Part shown: positions 1-7,071 of the stretch, piece after piece
Layout: each line of letters starts with the position of its first letter
How positions within the stretch are numbered: the first letter of the stretch is position 1
Assembly (NCBI GenBank): GCA_023394255.1
Contig: JAEXAZ010000149.1
Span: 1-10,210, forward strand
DNA: 10,210 nt
Reading direction: 5' to 3'
From: Bacillota bacterium
GTDB lineage: Bacteria; Bacillota; Clostridia; Oscillospirales; Ruminococcaceae
Translations under genes and position numbers: made by a program
The notes under the pieces: generated by a model
Database searches by the model: none
The model's input: only the letters and a program-made list of their open reading frames with translations
What the model was told of the DNA's origin: nothing

Positions 1-543
1 CAGGTATACGGGCGGTTTTCCGAGGGAACGCTCCAGCATCCGCAGACAGGCCGCTTCGCCATAGTGCTCCAGCCAGACGGAGACCAGCCATGGCGGGCAG
101 GAATAGTCCACCGCAAGCTGCTCCGCCCGGCCTCCGGAAACCGGAGGGATTTTTTTGCCGTCCCGCAGGAAGCTGCGGAGCACCCCGTTCACAAAGCCGG
201 ATGCTTTTGCGTTGCCCATTGCTTTCATCAAATTGACGCTTTCGTTCACGGCGGCATAATCATCCACCCCGTCCATAAACACCAGCTGGCAGATTCCCGC
301 GCGCAGGACTTCCCGCACCGGCGGTGAAAGCCCGGATAACGGCTTGGAAGAATAGGCGCTTAAAATATGGTCGATTGTCAGCATCCGTTCCAGGGTACCA
401 TAAAACAACGCCGACGCGAACGCGCCGTCGCGCTGATCCAGCCCGTTCTGGCTGATCAGGGAATCAAGCACAAGGTTGGAGTAGGCGTTCGCGGTGCTCT
501 GGCGCAGAAGCGCCTGCACCGCCGTATATCGTGCATCTTTCAT
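1..543 (-). CDS. rsmB: 16S rRNA (cytosine-967-C5) methyltransferase, N-terminal part (partial)
   Basis: The reading frame is open from an ATG at 543 to the left edge, giving the first 181 residues; the rest lies outside the window. It begins MKDARYTAVQALLRQ. It continues with typical RsmB/Sun N-terminal signatures: a LFYGTLER stretch, a PPVREVLRAGICQL stretch, a YAAVNESV segment and FVNGVLR. These belong to the NusB-like RNA-binding domain that precedes the SAM-dependent methyltransferase domain in this family, where the enzyme makes m5C967 in 16S rRNA using S-adenosylmethionine. The catalytic cysteines and the SAM site are not in the window. The segment with PPWLVSVW and HYG near residues 152-164 is the usual linker into the catalytic part. 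The gene follows the YugP-like peptidase by 31 bases with only a weak ribosome binding site, so it is probably the next cistron of the same operon, as in other Firmicutes where rsmB follows fmt. Identification is by recalled family motifs, not by a search. Confidence 0.93.
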   Translation of the reverse strand, partial: MKDARYTAVQALLRQSTANAYSNLVLDSLISQNGLDQRDGAFASALFYGTLERMLTIDHILSAYSSKPLSGLSPPVREVLRAGICQLVFMDGVDDYAAVNESVNLMKAMGNAKASGFVNGVLRSFLRDGKKIPPVSGGRAEQLAVDYSCPPWLVSVWLEHYGEAACLRMLERSLGKPPVYL

Positions 544-574
544 TCTGAATATCCAATCTGATAAATTTGCCGGG

Positions 575-1258
575 TCAGTCGCGGCGGTTGCGGGAAAGCA
601 GCACCAGCCGCAGCAGCTGCATCAGCGTCACAAGAAGCGCCGCCACGTAGGTCAGCGCGGCCGCCTGCAGCACCCTGCGGGAACCCCGCAGTTCGGACGG
701 GCTTAAATAATCGGAATTTTCCAGCGTGGCTAGCGCGCGCGAGGACGCGTTGAACTCCACCGGCAGGGTCACCAGCTGGAACACCGCCACCAGCGCAAAC
801 AGAAGGATTCCCAGATTAGAGAGCATGGTCAGGTCTAAAATCAGGCCCAGTATAAACATGGGCACCGCCAGCTTTGAGCCGAAATTAGTCACCGGAATGA
901 TCGCGTTCCGGAACACCAGCGGCGAATAGTGGGTGGCGTGCTGGACCGCGTGGCCGCATTCGTGCGCGGCAACCCCGACCGCCGCCACGGAATCGTTGAA
1001 ATAGACGTTGTCGGAAAGCCGCACAACCCCGGCCGACGGGTCGTAATGGTCGGTCAGATTCCCCCGGATGTGTTCGACCCGGATATTCTGCAGGCCGTTG
1101 GCGTCCAGAATCCGCCTCGCGGTCTGCTCGCCGGTCAGATGGCTGGCCGAACGCACATGGGAATATTTCCCGAACGTGCCCGATACGGTAGCCTGCGCCC
1201 ATAGCGCAAACAGCAGCGCGGGCACCACCAGAATCAAATAGTAATAGTCAAAAAACAT
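575..1258 (-). CDS. YugP-like neutral zinc metallopeptidase, membrane-bound
   Basis: This 227-residue protein matches what I know of the Zn_peptidase_2 (YugP, formerly DUF) family in length, layout and motifs. Residues 1-22 form a hydrophobic helix (FFDYYYLILVVPALLFALW). A soluble part then carries the zinc-binding HECGH at 99-103, preceded by VGVAA, with H99 and H103 as ligands and E100 as the catalytic base. The family's second block, LPVEFNASSRAL around 165-176, likely supplies the third ligand, E168. Further hydrophobic helices lie at about 125-163 and 187-215, so it is an integral membrane protein. Its substrates are not known. The ATG at 1258 is preceded by a strong AAGGAGG with 7-base spacing. 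It sits 23 bases after fmt and 31 bases before rsmB, so it is co-transcribed with translation genes. That placement is familiar in clostridia but does not reveal its job. Confidence 0.9.
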   Translation of the reverse strand: MFFDYYYLILVVPALLFALWAQATVSGTFGKYSHVRSASHLTGEQTARRILDANGLQNIRVEHIRGNLTDHYDPSAGVVRLSDNVYFNDSVAAVGVAAHECGHAVQHATHYSPLVFRNAIIPVTNFGSKLAVPMFILGLILDLTMLSNLGILLFALVAVFQLVTLPVEFNASSRALATLENSDYLSPSELRGSRRVLQAAALTYVAALLVTLMQLLRLVLLSRNRRD

Positions 1259-1281
1259 TGAAAATCCTCCTTCCAGAAGAA

Positions 1282-2202
1282 TTACTCCCCTAAAAAGCTG
1301 CCGGCGGCAACCGGATGTCCGCGCAGGTAATCGGCCGCGGGCATTCTTTTACTGCCTTCCGCCTGAATTTCGAGCAGCTCGACCGCCCCGCTGCCGCAGC
1401 AGACGATCAGGCTGTGCGGATCGGTTACGCAGCCCGGCGCGCCGGAGCCGTCCGCAATACGGGCGCGGTAAACTTTCAGGAGCTTCCCGCCCAGCAGCGT
1501 GTGGGCGACCGGCCACGGGTTCATCCCGCGTACAAGGTTCAGCACTTCCGCCGCAGATTTCGTAAAATCGATCCGTGCGAGCTCCCTGGTCAGCATCGGC
1601 GCATAGCAGGATGCCGTGTCCTCCTGCGGTGTCCGCGGCGCTTCGCCTTTTGCAATCAGGCGCACCGTTTCGGAAAGGGCGTCCGCCCCCAAATCCGCCA
1701 GCCGCGCATAAAGCCCGCCGGAAGTTTCGTCGGGGCCGACCTCCACGGAACGGCTGAGGATCATGTCTCCGGTATCCAGCCCCTCCGCCATATACATCGT
1801 GGTAACGCCCGCGGTTGGGTCGCCATTGAGCACACTCCACTGGATGGGGGCCGCCCCGCGGTATTTCGGCAGGAGCGACCCATGCACATTGACGCATCCG
1901 TAACGCGGAAGCTCCAGAATCTCCTTCGGCAGGATCCTTCCGAAAGCCACCACCACAATCAGGTCCGGGGCAAGCTCCTGCAAAATTTCCAAAGCTGTGC
2001 CGTCTTTCATCTTTTCGGGCTGGAAAACCGGGAGCTGATGCCGCAGCGCAAGCTCTTTTACGGGCGGCGGAGCCAGTTTATAGCCGCGCCCTTTCGGTTT
2101 ATCCGGCTGGGTAAACACGCCCGCCACCTCGTATCCGTCCTCCAGCAGCCGCCGCAGGGACGGCACCGCAAAATCAGGTGTGCCCATAAATACGATACGC
2201 AT
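1282..2202 (-). CDS. fmt: Methionyl-tRNA formyltransferase
   Basis: The product transfers a formyl group from 10-formyl-tetrahydrofolate to the amino group of Met-tRNA(fMet) in the cytoplasm, making the initiator for bacterial translation. The 306 residues match the usual length of about 310. The N-terminus MRIVFMGTPDFAVPSL is canonical. The tRNA-contacting loop PDKPKGRGYKL lies at about 33-43. The catalytic block VNVHGSLLPKYRGAAPIQW (104-122) holds N105 and H107, and LDTGD at 142-146 holds the catalytic aspartate, corresponding to N108, H110 and D146 of the E. coli enzyme. The C-terminal OB-fold domain shows the expected RIDF and GMNPWPVAHT segments. The ATG at 2202 follows GGAGG with 6-base spacing. 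It lies 23 bases downstream of def, whose product removes the same formyl group, so the pair form a functional and transcriptional unit. Confidence 0.98.
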   Translation of the reverse strand: MRIVFMGTPDFAVPSLRRLLEDGYEVAGVFTQPDKPKGRGYKLAPPPVKELALRHQLPVFQPEKMKDGTALEILQELAPDLIVVVAFGRILPKEILELPRYGCVNVHGSLLPKYRGAAPIQWSVLNGDPTAGVTTMYMAEGLDTGDMILSRSVEVGPDETSGGLYARLADLGADALSETVRLIAKGEAPRTPQEDTASCYAPMLTRELARIDFTKSAAEVLNLVRGMNPWPVAHTLLGGKLLKVYRARIADGSGAPGCVTDPHSLIVCCGSGAVELLEIQAEGSKRMPAADYLRGHPVAAGSFLGE

Positions 2203-2225
2203 AGAGTCCCTCCGTGTCCGCAGAA

Positions 2226-2693
2226 TTATTCGCCCAGTTCCTCAGGCGTGAGCATATGGTCTGTTTTATCGATAAACAGGACGCCGTCCAGATGGTCTGT
2301 TTCATGGCAGACGGCAACCGCGAGATAGTCTTCGGCGGTCAGCTCAAACGGCTTGCCATGACGGTCCTGCGCCTGTACCACCACTTTTTGAGGGCGGTGT
2401 ACCATCCCGTATTCCCCGGGAACGGACATGCACCCCTCGCTGCCGTACTGGTCGCCGGAGCTTTCGGTGATCACAGGGTTGATGAGTTCCACAAGCCCTT
2501 CCCCGACATCTATAACGACCGCCCGCCGCAGAATGCCCACCTGCGTGGCGGCGAGACCAACCCCGTCCCCGTCCTGCATGGTCTCGTACATGTCGTCAAG
2601 CAGTGTCCAAAGGCGCTCATTAAAGTCCGTAACCGCCCGTGCTTTTTTGCGCAGCCGTTCGTCGCCGTTTTTAATAATATTTCTTAGTGCCAT
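2226..2693 (-). CDS. def: Peptide deformylase
   Basis: The enzyme removes the N-formyl group from the initiator methionine of new proteins at the ribosome exit. The 155-residue product carries all three family motifs. These are GVGLAATQ at 44-51, EGCMS at 86-90 with the metal-binding C88, and HETDH at 130-134 with metal ligands H130 and H134 and catalytic E131. The short length and absence of the insertion between motifs suit the clostridial/type 1-like small forms. The third residue of the HExxH is threonine where many family members have a bulky hydrophobic residue; this is not expected to abolish activity. The ATG at 2693 is preceded by GGAGG at 8-base spacing. The gene follows the DUF2500-type gene by 49 bases and precedes fmt by 23. 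Confidence 0.98.
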   Translation of the reverse strand: MALRNIIKNGDERLRKKARAVTDFNERLWTLLDDMYETMQDGDGVGLAATQVGILRRAVVIDVGEGLVELINPVITESSGDQYGSEGCMSVPGEYGMVHRPQKVVVQAQDRHGKPFELTAEDYLAVAVCHETDHLDGVLFIDKTDHMLTPEELGE

Positions 2694-2742
2694 CTGTTAA
2701 TCCTCCAGAATTTTATTGTTTCCATCTATACGGACGGCAGCA

Positions 2743-3030
2743 TCAGTACCTGCTGAATTCCTCAAAATCAAGCAAAGTCCTGCCCTGATAAGCCAGCATC
2801 CCCCGCATGCCTTCTTCCAGTTTGCCGTAGTATTCCTCCCGTGTGGAAAGGACCCGGCTTGTGCCGTCCCCGCATTCGCAGGTAAAGGTATAAACAGGCG
2901 CGCCCCCGGCAGAGGAAACTGTTTTCCGGGTGATCGCCGCCTCGCACTCCTTTGGTTTTCCATAATCCAGCCGCCTCCTGATATAATACACCACAGCCAC
3001 AACCCCGGCAATCACAAAAAACCATTGCAC
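2743..3030 (-). CDS. DUF2500-type small membrane-anchored protein of unknown function
   Basis: The product is 95 residues. Residues 2-17 form one hydrophobic helix (WFFVIAGVVAVVYYI) followed by RRR, which predicts an N-out or membrane-anchored protein with a small domain of about 70 residues inside by the positive-inside rule. The domain resembles DUF2500 (the E. coli YhhM family) as I recall it. It has a YTFTCE beta-strand, a polar turn, then YYGKLEEGMRGMLAYQG and a closing LLDFEEF, matching the family pattern Y-G-x-L-x-E-G-x-x-G-x-L-x-x-Q-G-x-x-x-x-x-F-E. The start is a GTG at 3030 behind AGGAGG with a 10-base spacer; no upstream ATG in this frame is better placed. It lies 76 bases after priA and 49 before def, a position usually empty in this operon. 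Function is unknown. Overlapping open frames in the same region lack these features. Confidence 0.82.
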   Translation of the reverse strand: MQWFFVIAGVVAVVYYIRRRLDYGKPKECEAAITRKTVSSAGGAPVYTFTCECGDGTSRVLSTREEYYGKLEEGMRGMLAYQGRTLLDFEEFSRY

Positions 3031-3040
3031 TTTTATTATA

Positions 3041-3046
3041 CCTCCT
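3041..3046 (-). promoter_or_regulatory. Ribosome binding site deciding the GTG start of the DUF2500-type gene
   Basis: Read on the minus strand, AGGAGG lies 10 bases before the GTG at 3030. It is the only strong Shine-Dalgarno in the 76-base spacer after priA. It selects the frame that carries the recognisable domain over two competing open frames. Confidence 0.75.
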
Positions 3047-3106
3047 CTGCATAAAAATGCTTAAACAATCTTAAAACATTCCATAAAAATCCGCAATTTC
3101 CGGCAA

Positions 3107-5560
3107 TTAAATCGAATTTTCATACTTGGGGTCTATAAAGACTGAGACCTCCTTCTGCGTGTTCTGCGCATAATACCACTCCATCACACGCCAAAGCAGC
3201 GCGCGGAAGCGGGCATTATAGCTGCATTTCACAGCCATCCGCCAGCGGTATTTGCCCGCCACCCGGTTGACCTGGCTCTCGCAGGGCCCAAGCACCCGCA
3301 GGGGCAGGTCCGGGTACTCCCGGCCCGCCAGTTCCGCGAATTTTGCCGCAAAGCACCGCGCCGCATCCCGGACCTGCGCATTTACGAGCCCGGAAAACCC
3401 GACGCCTGCCATATCGCAGAACGGCGGATAAAGATGGATGCGGCGGTTTTCGATTTCCTGCGCGAAGAAGCTGTCATAATCCTGCGCGGCCGCAAGTGAA
3501 ATCACCGTGTTTTCCGGCGTGAACGTTTGAATGTAAGCGCGGCCCGCCTTTTCCGCGCGCCCGGAACGCCCCACGACCTGTGTAAACAGGGAAAACGCCC
3601 GCTCATAGCTGCGGTAGTCCTGCGCGTAAAGGGACGCATCGGCCGAAAGCACCCCCACAAGCGTTACATTGGGGAAATCCAGCCCCTTGGCTACCATCTG
3701 GGTGCCGATGATCATATCATATTTTCCCGCTGAAAAATCGGCAAAATATTTTTCGTGGGAAAACCGCGCCATTGTGGTGTCCATATCCATCCGCAGAATC
3801 CGCGCGTCGGGGAACAGCTCGTGCAGCTCCTGCTCCACCTTCTGGGTACCGGCGCCCGAAAACCGCAGCAGCTTGCTGCCGCAGGTCGGGCAGACTTCGT
3901 CCGCGCGCGCGACATACCCGCAATAGTGGCACATCAGATGCCCGTTGGCGCTGTGATAGGTCAGCGCTACCGAACAGTGCGGGCACTGCGCCACCGTGGA
4001 ACAGACGGCGCATTTGACCAGCGTGTTGTAGCCGCGCCGGTTGAGCAGAAGAATCGACTGCTCATGGTGGTCGAGGTTCGACTGCAGCTGCCCGATCAAT
4101 TCCTGCGACAGGGACGCGGAGCTGGCGTTCAGCGCCTGTGTCGACATGTCCAGAATCGTCACATCCGGCAGGTTTGCCCTGCCGTAGCGGTTTTTGAGCG
4201 TCAGCAGATGGTATTTCCCCTGCCGGGCGCGGTAATAGCTTTCGACGCTGGGCGTCGCGGAAGCCAGCAGCAGAAGCGCCTTATGGTAAGCCACACGCAC
4301 CCTCGCCACATCCCGCGCGTGGTAGCGGGGGGACTGCTCGGACTTGTAGGTGGATTCCTGTTCCTCATCCATCACGATCAGCCCGATATCGTCCAGCGGC
4401 GCGAACACCGCGCTTCGGGTTCCGACAACAATCCGCGCGCCGCCTTTTTTGATGCGCTTCCACTCGTCCATCCGCTCCGACATTGTGAGCCCGCTGTGCA
4501 GAACGGCGGTCTGGCTGCCAAAATAGCGGTGAAAACGGTCGATCGTCTGGGGGGTCAGCGAAATCTCCGGCACCATAACGATGACGCCGCGGCCGCGTTC
4601 CAGCACATGGCGGATTGTGCGCAGAAACACCTCCGTCTTGCCCGAACCGGTCACGCCGTAAAGCAGGGCGGCGGCGGGGGAATCCTGATCCGCAAGGGCG
4701 CACAGGCGCTCAAAAACCTCCTCCTGCTCACCGGACAGAACAATCGAATCGCTGTCCTCCCGCGCGTGGCGGTTGGCATAAGGATTGCGATAGATCTCGC
4801 GGGTGAAATAATGGAGGATACCGGCTTTTTCCAGCCTGTCCGGCACCGTCTTGCCCACAGCGGCAAAATAGCAGACCTCCTTGAGCGACGCCTGCCCCAC
4901 CCGGGAGAGCAGTTCCACCACCGCTTTCTGTTTGGCGGTGATTTTCACGCCGGTAAGATCGGAAAGTTCGCTGATACCGTCCGCCAGACGCGCCATCACC
5001 AGCTTTTCATCCAGAATCCGCTGGCGGATCTCCTGGGATTTGATCAGGGCGCCGCGTTCGCACAGAGAACGCAATACCGGGGCGTCCGCCGTCAGGCCCA
5101 AAGCGGCCAGCATCGTTTCCTCCCGCACCGGTTTTCCGCGTCCCGACAGATAGTCCGTCACCCGCCCCGCGTCCGCGGGCAGTTCCTCCCCCTCGGGGAC
5201 AGGTTCTCCCAGTTCATAGGTATATTTCAGCTCCACGCCGATTCCCGGCGGGAGCAGGGCACGGACAGCGTCGTAATAGCCGCAGAAGGTCGTATCCCTG
5301 AGGTAGCGGACGAGCGCCAGCAGTTCCGCGTTGAGCAGCGGCTCCCGGTCAACAAGCGACGCAACGGTTTTCAGCCTGGCACTGCCGTCTTCCTCCCCCA
5401 GTTCCATGACCATCCCGAACCGTGTACGGTTCCCGGCCCCGAACGGAACCGTTACGCGGCAGCCCGCGGAAACGGGCATCCCCTCCGGAACAAGGTAGGA
5501 AAAAAGCTTATCAAAATGCAGCGTGGCATTTTCCACCACAATTTTTGCAATTGTTGACAA
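3107..5560 (-). CDS. priA: Primosomal protein N' (replication restart helicase PriA)
   Basis: PriA recognises stalled forks and reloads the replicative helicase. The 817-residue product has the full layout. An N-terminal 3'-end DNA-binding domain covers about 1-105 (FDKLFSYLVPEG, VTVPFG). A winged-helix region follows to about 260. Helicase lobe 1 has Walker A GVTGSGKT at 302-309, GTRSAVFAPL at 380-389, DEEQ at 398-401 and SATPS at 434-438. Four CxxC-type pairs (C517/520, C526/529, C544/547, C557/560) bind two zinc ions. Lobe 2 has GTQMVAKGLDFPNV from 619 and QVVGRSGR at 661-668. The C-terminal domain ends near residue 817. Motif II reads DEEQ where most described PriA proteins have DEEH. The start is a TTG at 5560 behind a G-rich Shine-Dalgarno; an in-frame stop at 5576-5578 bars any longer form, and the next start codon would cut into the conserved first strand. 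It begins 15 bases after coaBC. Confidence 0.98.
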   Translation of the reverse strand: MSTIAKIVVENATLHFDKLFSYLVPEGMPVSAGCRVTVPFGAGNRTRFGMVMELGEEDGSARLKTVASLVDREPLLNAELLALVRYLRDTTFCGYYDAVRALLPPGIGVELKYTYELGEPVPEGEELPADAGRVTDYLSGRGKPVREETMLAALGLTADAPVLRSLCERGALIKSQEIRQRILDEKLVMARLADGISELSDLTGVKITAKQKAVVELLSRVGQASLKEVCYFAAVGKTVPDRLEKAGILHYFTREIYRNPYANRHAREDSDSIVLSGEQEEVFERLCALADQDSPAAALLYGVTGSGKTEVFLRTIRHVLERGRGVIVMVPEISLTPQTIDRFHRYFGSQTAVLHSGLTMSERMDEWKRIKKGGARIVVGTRSAVFAPLDDIGLIVMDEEQESTYKSEQSPRYHARDVARVRVAYHKALLLLASATPSVESYYRARQGKYHLLTLKNRYGRANLPDVTILDMSTQALNASSASLSQELIGQLQSNLDHHEQSILLLNRRGYNTLVKCAVCSTVAQCPHCSVALTYHSANGHLMCHYCGYVARADEVCPTCGSKLLRFSGAGTQKVEQELHELFPDARILRMDMDTTMARFSHEKYFADFSAGKYDMIIGTQMVAKGLDFPNVTLVGVLSADASLYAQDYRSYERAFSLFTQVVGRSGRAEKAGRAYIQTFTPENTVISLAAAQDYDSFFAQEIENRRIHLYPPFCDMAGVGFSGLVNAQVRDAARCFAAKFAELAGREYPDLPLRVLGPCESQVNRVAGKYRWRMAVKCSYNARFRALLWRVMEWYYAQNTQKEVSVFIDPKYENSI

Positions 5561-5563
5561 CTT

Positions 5564-5573
5564 CCCGCCCCCC
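5564..5573 (-). promoter_or_regulatory. G-rich ribosome binding site for the TTG start of priA
   Basis: On the minus strand the bases just after the coaBC stop read GGGGGGCGGG, followed by AAG and then TTG. This is a poor match to AGGAGG but is purine-rich and correctly spaced. With the rare TTG start codon it would predict low PriA synthesis relative to neighbours, which is inference. Confidence 0.5.
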
Positions 5574-5575
5574 TG

Positions 5576-6790
5576 TCAATGCCCCTCTGTCCGGTTTTTC
5601 TCCCTGTAAAGCACGAGCAGCCGGTCCAGCAGCGCGTCCGCGACCGCATCCTTGCCCATCAGCGGCAGCGGCTCCGCGCCTTCCGCTGTCAGAATGGTGA
5701 CGCGGTTGGTTGCCGACCCGAATCCCGCGCCTTCCTCTTTCAGGCTGTTTGCAACGATCATATCCGCGCCTTTTTTCTCCAGTTTGGCGCGGCTGTTCTC
5801 AATCAGGTCCCTGGTTTCCATGGAAAACCCGCACAGCACCTGATGCTCGCCTCGATGGCTCCCAAGGTAGGCAAGGATATCCTGCGTACGGGAAAGATGC
5901 AGGGTCAGTTCCCCGTCCCGTTTTTTGATTTTATCCGCGGCGGCCGTTTCGGGGCGATAGTCGGCCACGGCGGCGCACTTGATCAACAGTTCCTGTTCGG
6001 AAGCGCGCGCGGCCACCGCGTCAAACATCTCCTGCGCGCTCACCACAGGCACAACCTCCACGCCGGCAGGCGGCTCCAGCGCGGTCCTGCCCGTCACCAA
6101 AGTGACCTGCGCGCCGCGCCGGCGGGCGGCCGCGGCAAGCTCATATCCCATCCTGCCGGTGGAATGGTTGCTGATAAACCGCACCGGGTCAATCGCCTCC
6201 TGCGTCGGCCCCGCCGTGACGAGCACCCGCAGGCCCTGAAGGTCGTGCGGTGTCAGCGCCCCGCGCGCCGCCTCAAACAGCACCGGCGGGTTCGGCATGC
6301 GCCCCCTGCCGATATCGCCGCACGCAAGCCACCCGCTGTCCGGCTCGACAATTTCAATGCCGAATTCCCGCAGGGTCTGCAGATTGCGCTGGGTCATGGG
6401 ATTGTCAAACATGGCCGTATTCATGGCGGGCGCTATGATTTTGGGGCAGGAGGCCGCGAGGAAGGTCGTTGTGAGCATATCGTCCGCGATCCCCGCCGCC
6501 ATTTTCGCAATCACATTGGCGGTCGCCGGCGCCACCAGAAACAGGTCGGCCTTTTTAGCAAGCGCCACATGTTCGACGTTATACTCGAAATTGCGGTCGA
6601 ACGTATCCAGAGAAACCCTGCGGTTTGTCAGCGTTTCAAACGTCAGGGGCGTCACAAACTCCGCCGCGTTCTTCGTCATGATCACATGCACTTCCGCGGC
6701 CGTTTTGCCAAGGTCGCTCGCAAGCTGCGCGGCCTTATAGGCGGCAATGCCGCCGCTGACTCCCAATACGATCGTTTTTCCTTCAAACAT
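5576..6790 (-). CDS. coaBC: Bifunctional phosphopantothenoylcysteine decarboxylase / phosphopantothenate-cysteine ligase
   Basis: This protein carries out two successive steps of coenzyme A synthesis: CTP-dependent joining of 4'-phosphopantothenate to cysteine (CoaB), then FMN-dependent decarboxylation to 4'-phosphopantetheine (CoaC). The 404 residues match the usual fused length. CoaC occupies about 1-185, with the flavin-binding start IVLGVSGGIAAYK, catalytic H74, the PAMN motif at 121-124 and the clamp cysteine C157 in WLACGDIGRGRM. CoaB occupies about 188-404. It has VTAGPTQEAIDPVRFISN (N208 and R204 align with residues of the active site), STGRMGYELA, the KCAAVADYRP segment at 261-270, and KIKK at 277-280. 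The ATG at 6790 follows GGGAGGAA. The gene is preceded by a hairpin with a T-run after rpoZ and is followed by priA 15 bases later. Confidence 0.98.
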   Translation of the reverse strand: MFEGKTIVLGVSGGIAAYKAAQLASDLGKTAAEVHVIMTKNAAEFVTPLTFETLTNRRVSLDTFDRNFEYNVEHVALAKKADLFLVAPATANVIAKMAAGIADDMLTTTFLAASCPKIIAPAMNTAMFDNPMTQRNLQTLREFGIEIVEPDSGWLACGDIGRGRMPNPPVLFEAARGALTPHDLQGLRVLVTAGPTQEAIDPVRFISNHSTGRMGYELAAAARRRGAQVTLVTGRTALEPPAGVEVVPVVSAQEMFDAVAARASEQELLIKCAAVADYRPETAAADKIKKRDGELTLHLSRTQDILAYLGSHRGEHQVLCGFSMETRDLIENSRAKLEKKGADMIVANSLKEEGAGFGSATNRVTILTAEGAEPLPLMGKDAVADALLDRLLVLYREKNRTEGH

Positions 6791-6827
6791 TTTTATTCCT
6801 CCCGCCGCGGCCTGTACGGGCCTGTTG

Positions 6828-6854
6828 AAAACAGCCCTGTTTATGACAGGGCTG
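6828..6854 (-). terminator. Hairpin with T-run between rpoZ and coaBC (leaky terminator or attenuator)
   Basis: On the minus strand a perfect 9-bp stem, CAGCCCTGT paired with ACAGGGCTG, encloses a 5-base CATAA loop (6832-6854) and is followed by TTTT at 6831-6828. It lies 12 bases past the rpoZ stop and 38 bases before the coaBC start. The short T-run suggests partial termination, consistent with coaBC having no visible promoter of its own. Directly downstream, AACAGGCCC can pair with GGGCTGTT of the stem, giving an alternative fold. Confidence 0.55.
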
Positions 6855-6866
6855 CAATGGAATCGT

Positions 6867-7070
6867 TCAGTTTTCTTTCATACTCAGCTTATATCTTCCG
6901 TTGGAAAACTCCTCGATTGCTTTTTTGACCGGCTTTTCCTCAAGGATGAGCTTTTCTTCCTCGGCTTCCTCCGCGATTTCGCGGGCGCGCTTTGCAACGG
7001 CGACCACAAACGCATAACAGCTTTCATTTGGCTTAATCATGGATGCCATGGACGGTCTGAGCATATTCAT
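6867..7070 (-). CDS. rpoZ: DNA-directed RNA polymerase omega subunit
   Basis: Omega binds the beta' subunit and helps assemble and stabilise RNA polymerase. From the ATG at 7070 the product has 67 residues, MNMLRPSMASMIKPNESCYA at the start. The core of the family follows: the FVVAVAKRAREIAEEAEE helix around 21-38 and KPVKKAIEEF at 46-55. The length is typical for Firmicutes. A GTG at 7079 could add three residues (MIE) and overlap the end of gmk. I prefer the ATG because it has a weak GTGAG at 8-base spacing and lies one base past the gmk stop, whereas the GTG has no spaced Shine-Dalgarno. The gmk-rpoZ pairing is conserved in bacteria. It is followed by a hairpin with a T-run. Confidence 0.95.
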   Translation of the reverse strand: MNMLRPSMASMIKPNESCYAFVVAVAKRAREIAEEAEEEKLILEEKPVKKAIEEFSNGRYKLSMKEN

Positions 7071-7071
7071 T

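Noticed and set aside
1315..2328. A 337-codon plus-strand open frame opposite fmt and def
   Set aside because: It spans two well-defined minus-strand genes and has no recognisable domain or ribosome binding site.
3035..3063. TATAAT just before the DUF2500-type start, as a possible internal promoter
   Set aside because: The -10 is perfect, but the hexamer 17 bases upstream (TAAGCA) matches TTGACA at only three places, and transcription would start at the GTG itself, after the ribosome binding site.
3058..3106. TTGCGG, 17 bases, TAAGAT in the priA-DUF2500 spacer, and a CCG/CGG mini-hairpin before a T5 run
   Set aside because: Both promoter boxes are poor and the stem is only 3 bp; neither stands out from an AT-rich spacer.
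3755..5557. A 600-codon open frame on the plus strand opposite priA
   Set aside because: It mirrors a GC-rich gene in the antisense frame, is rich in His, Arg, Gln and Pro, shows no family motifs, and the minus strand carries unmistakable PriA.
5561..5575. Possible G-quadruplex in the G-run before priA
   Set aside because: Only three G3 tracts are present, two of them joined without a loop; four are needed.
5579..6928. A 449-codon plus-strand open frame opposite coaBC
   Set aside because: Composition is typical of an antisense shadow (Arg/His/Gly-rich), it runs through the rpoZ-coaBC spacer without a plausible start, and coaBC explains the DNA.
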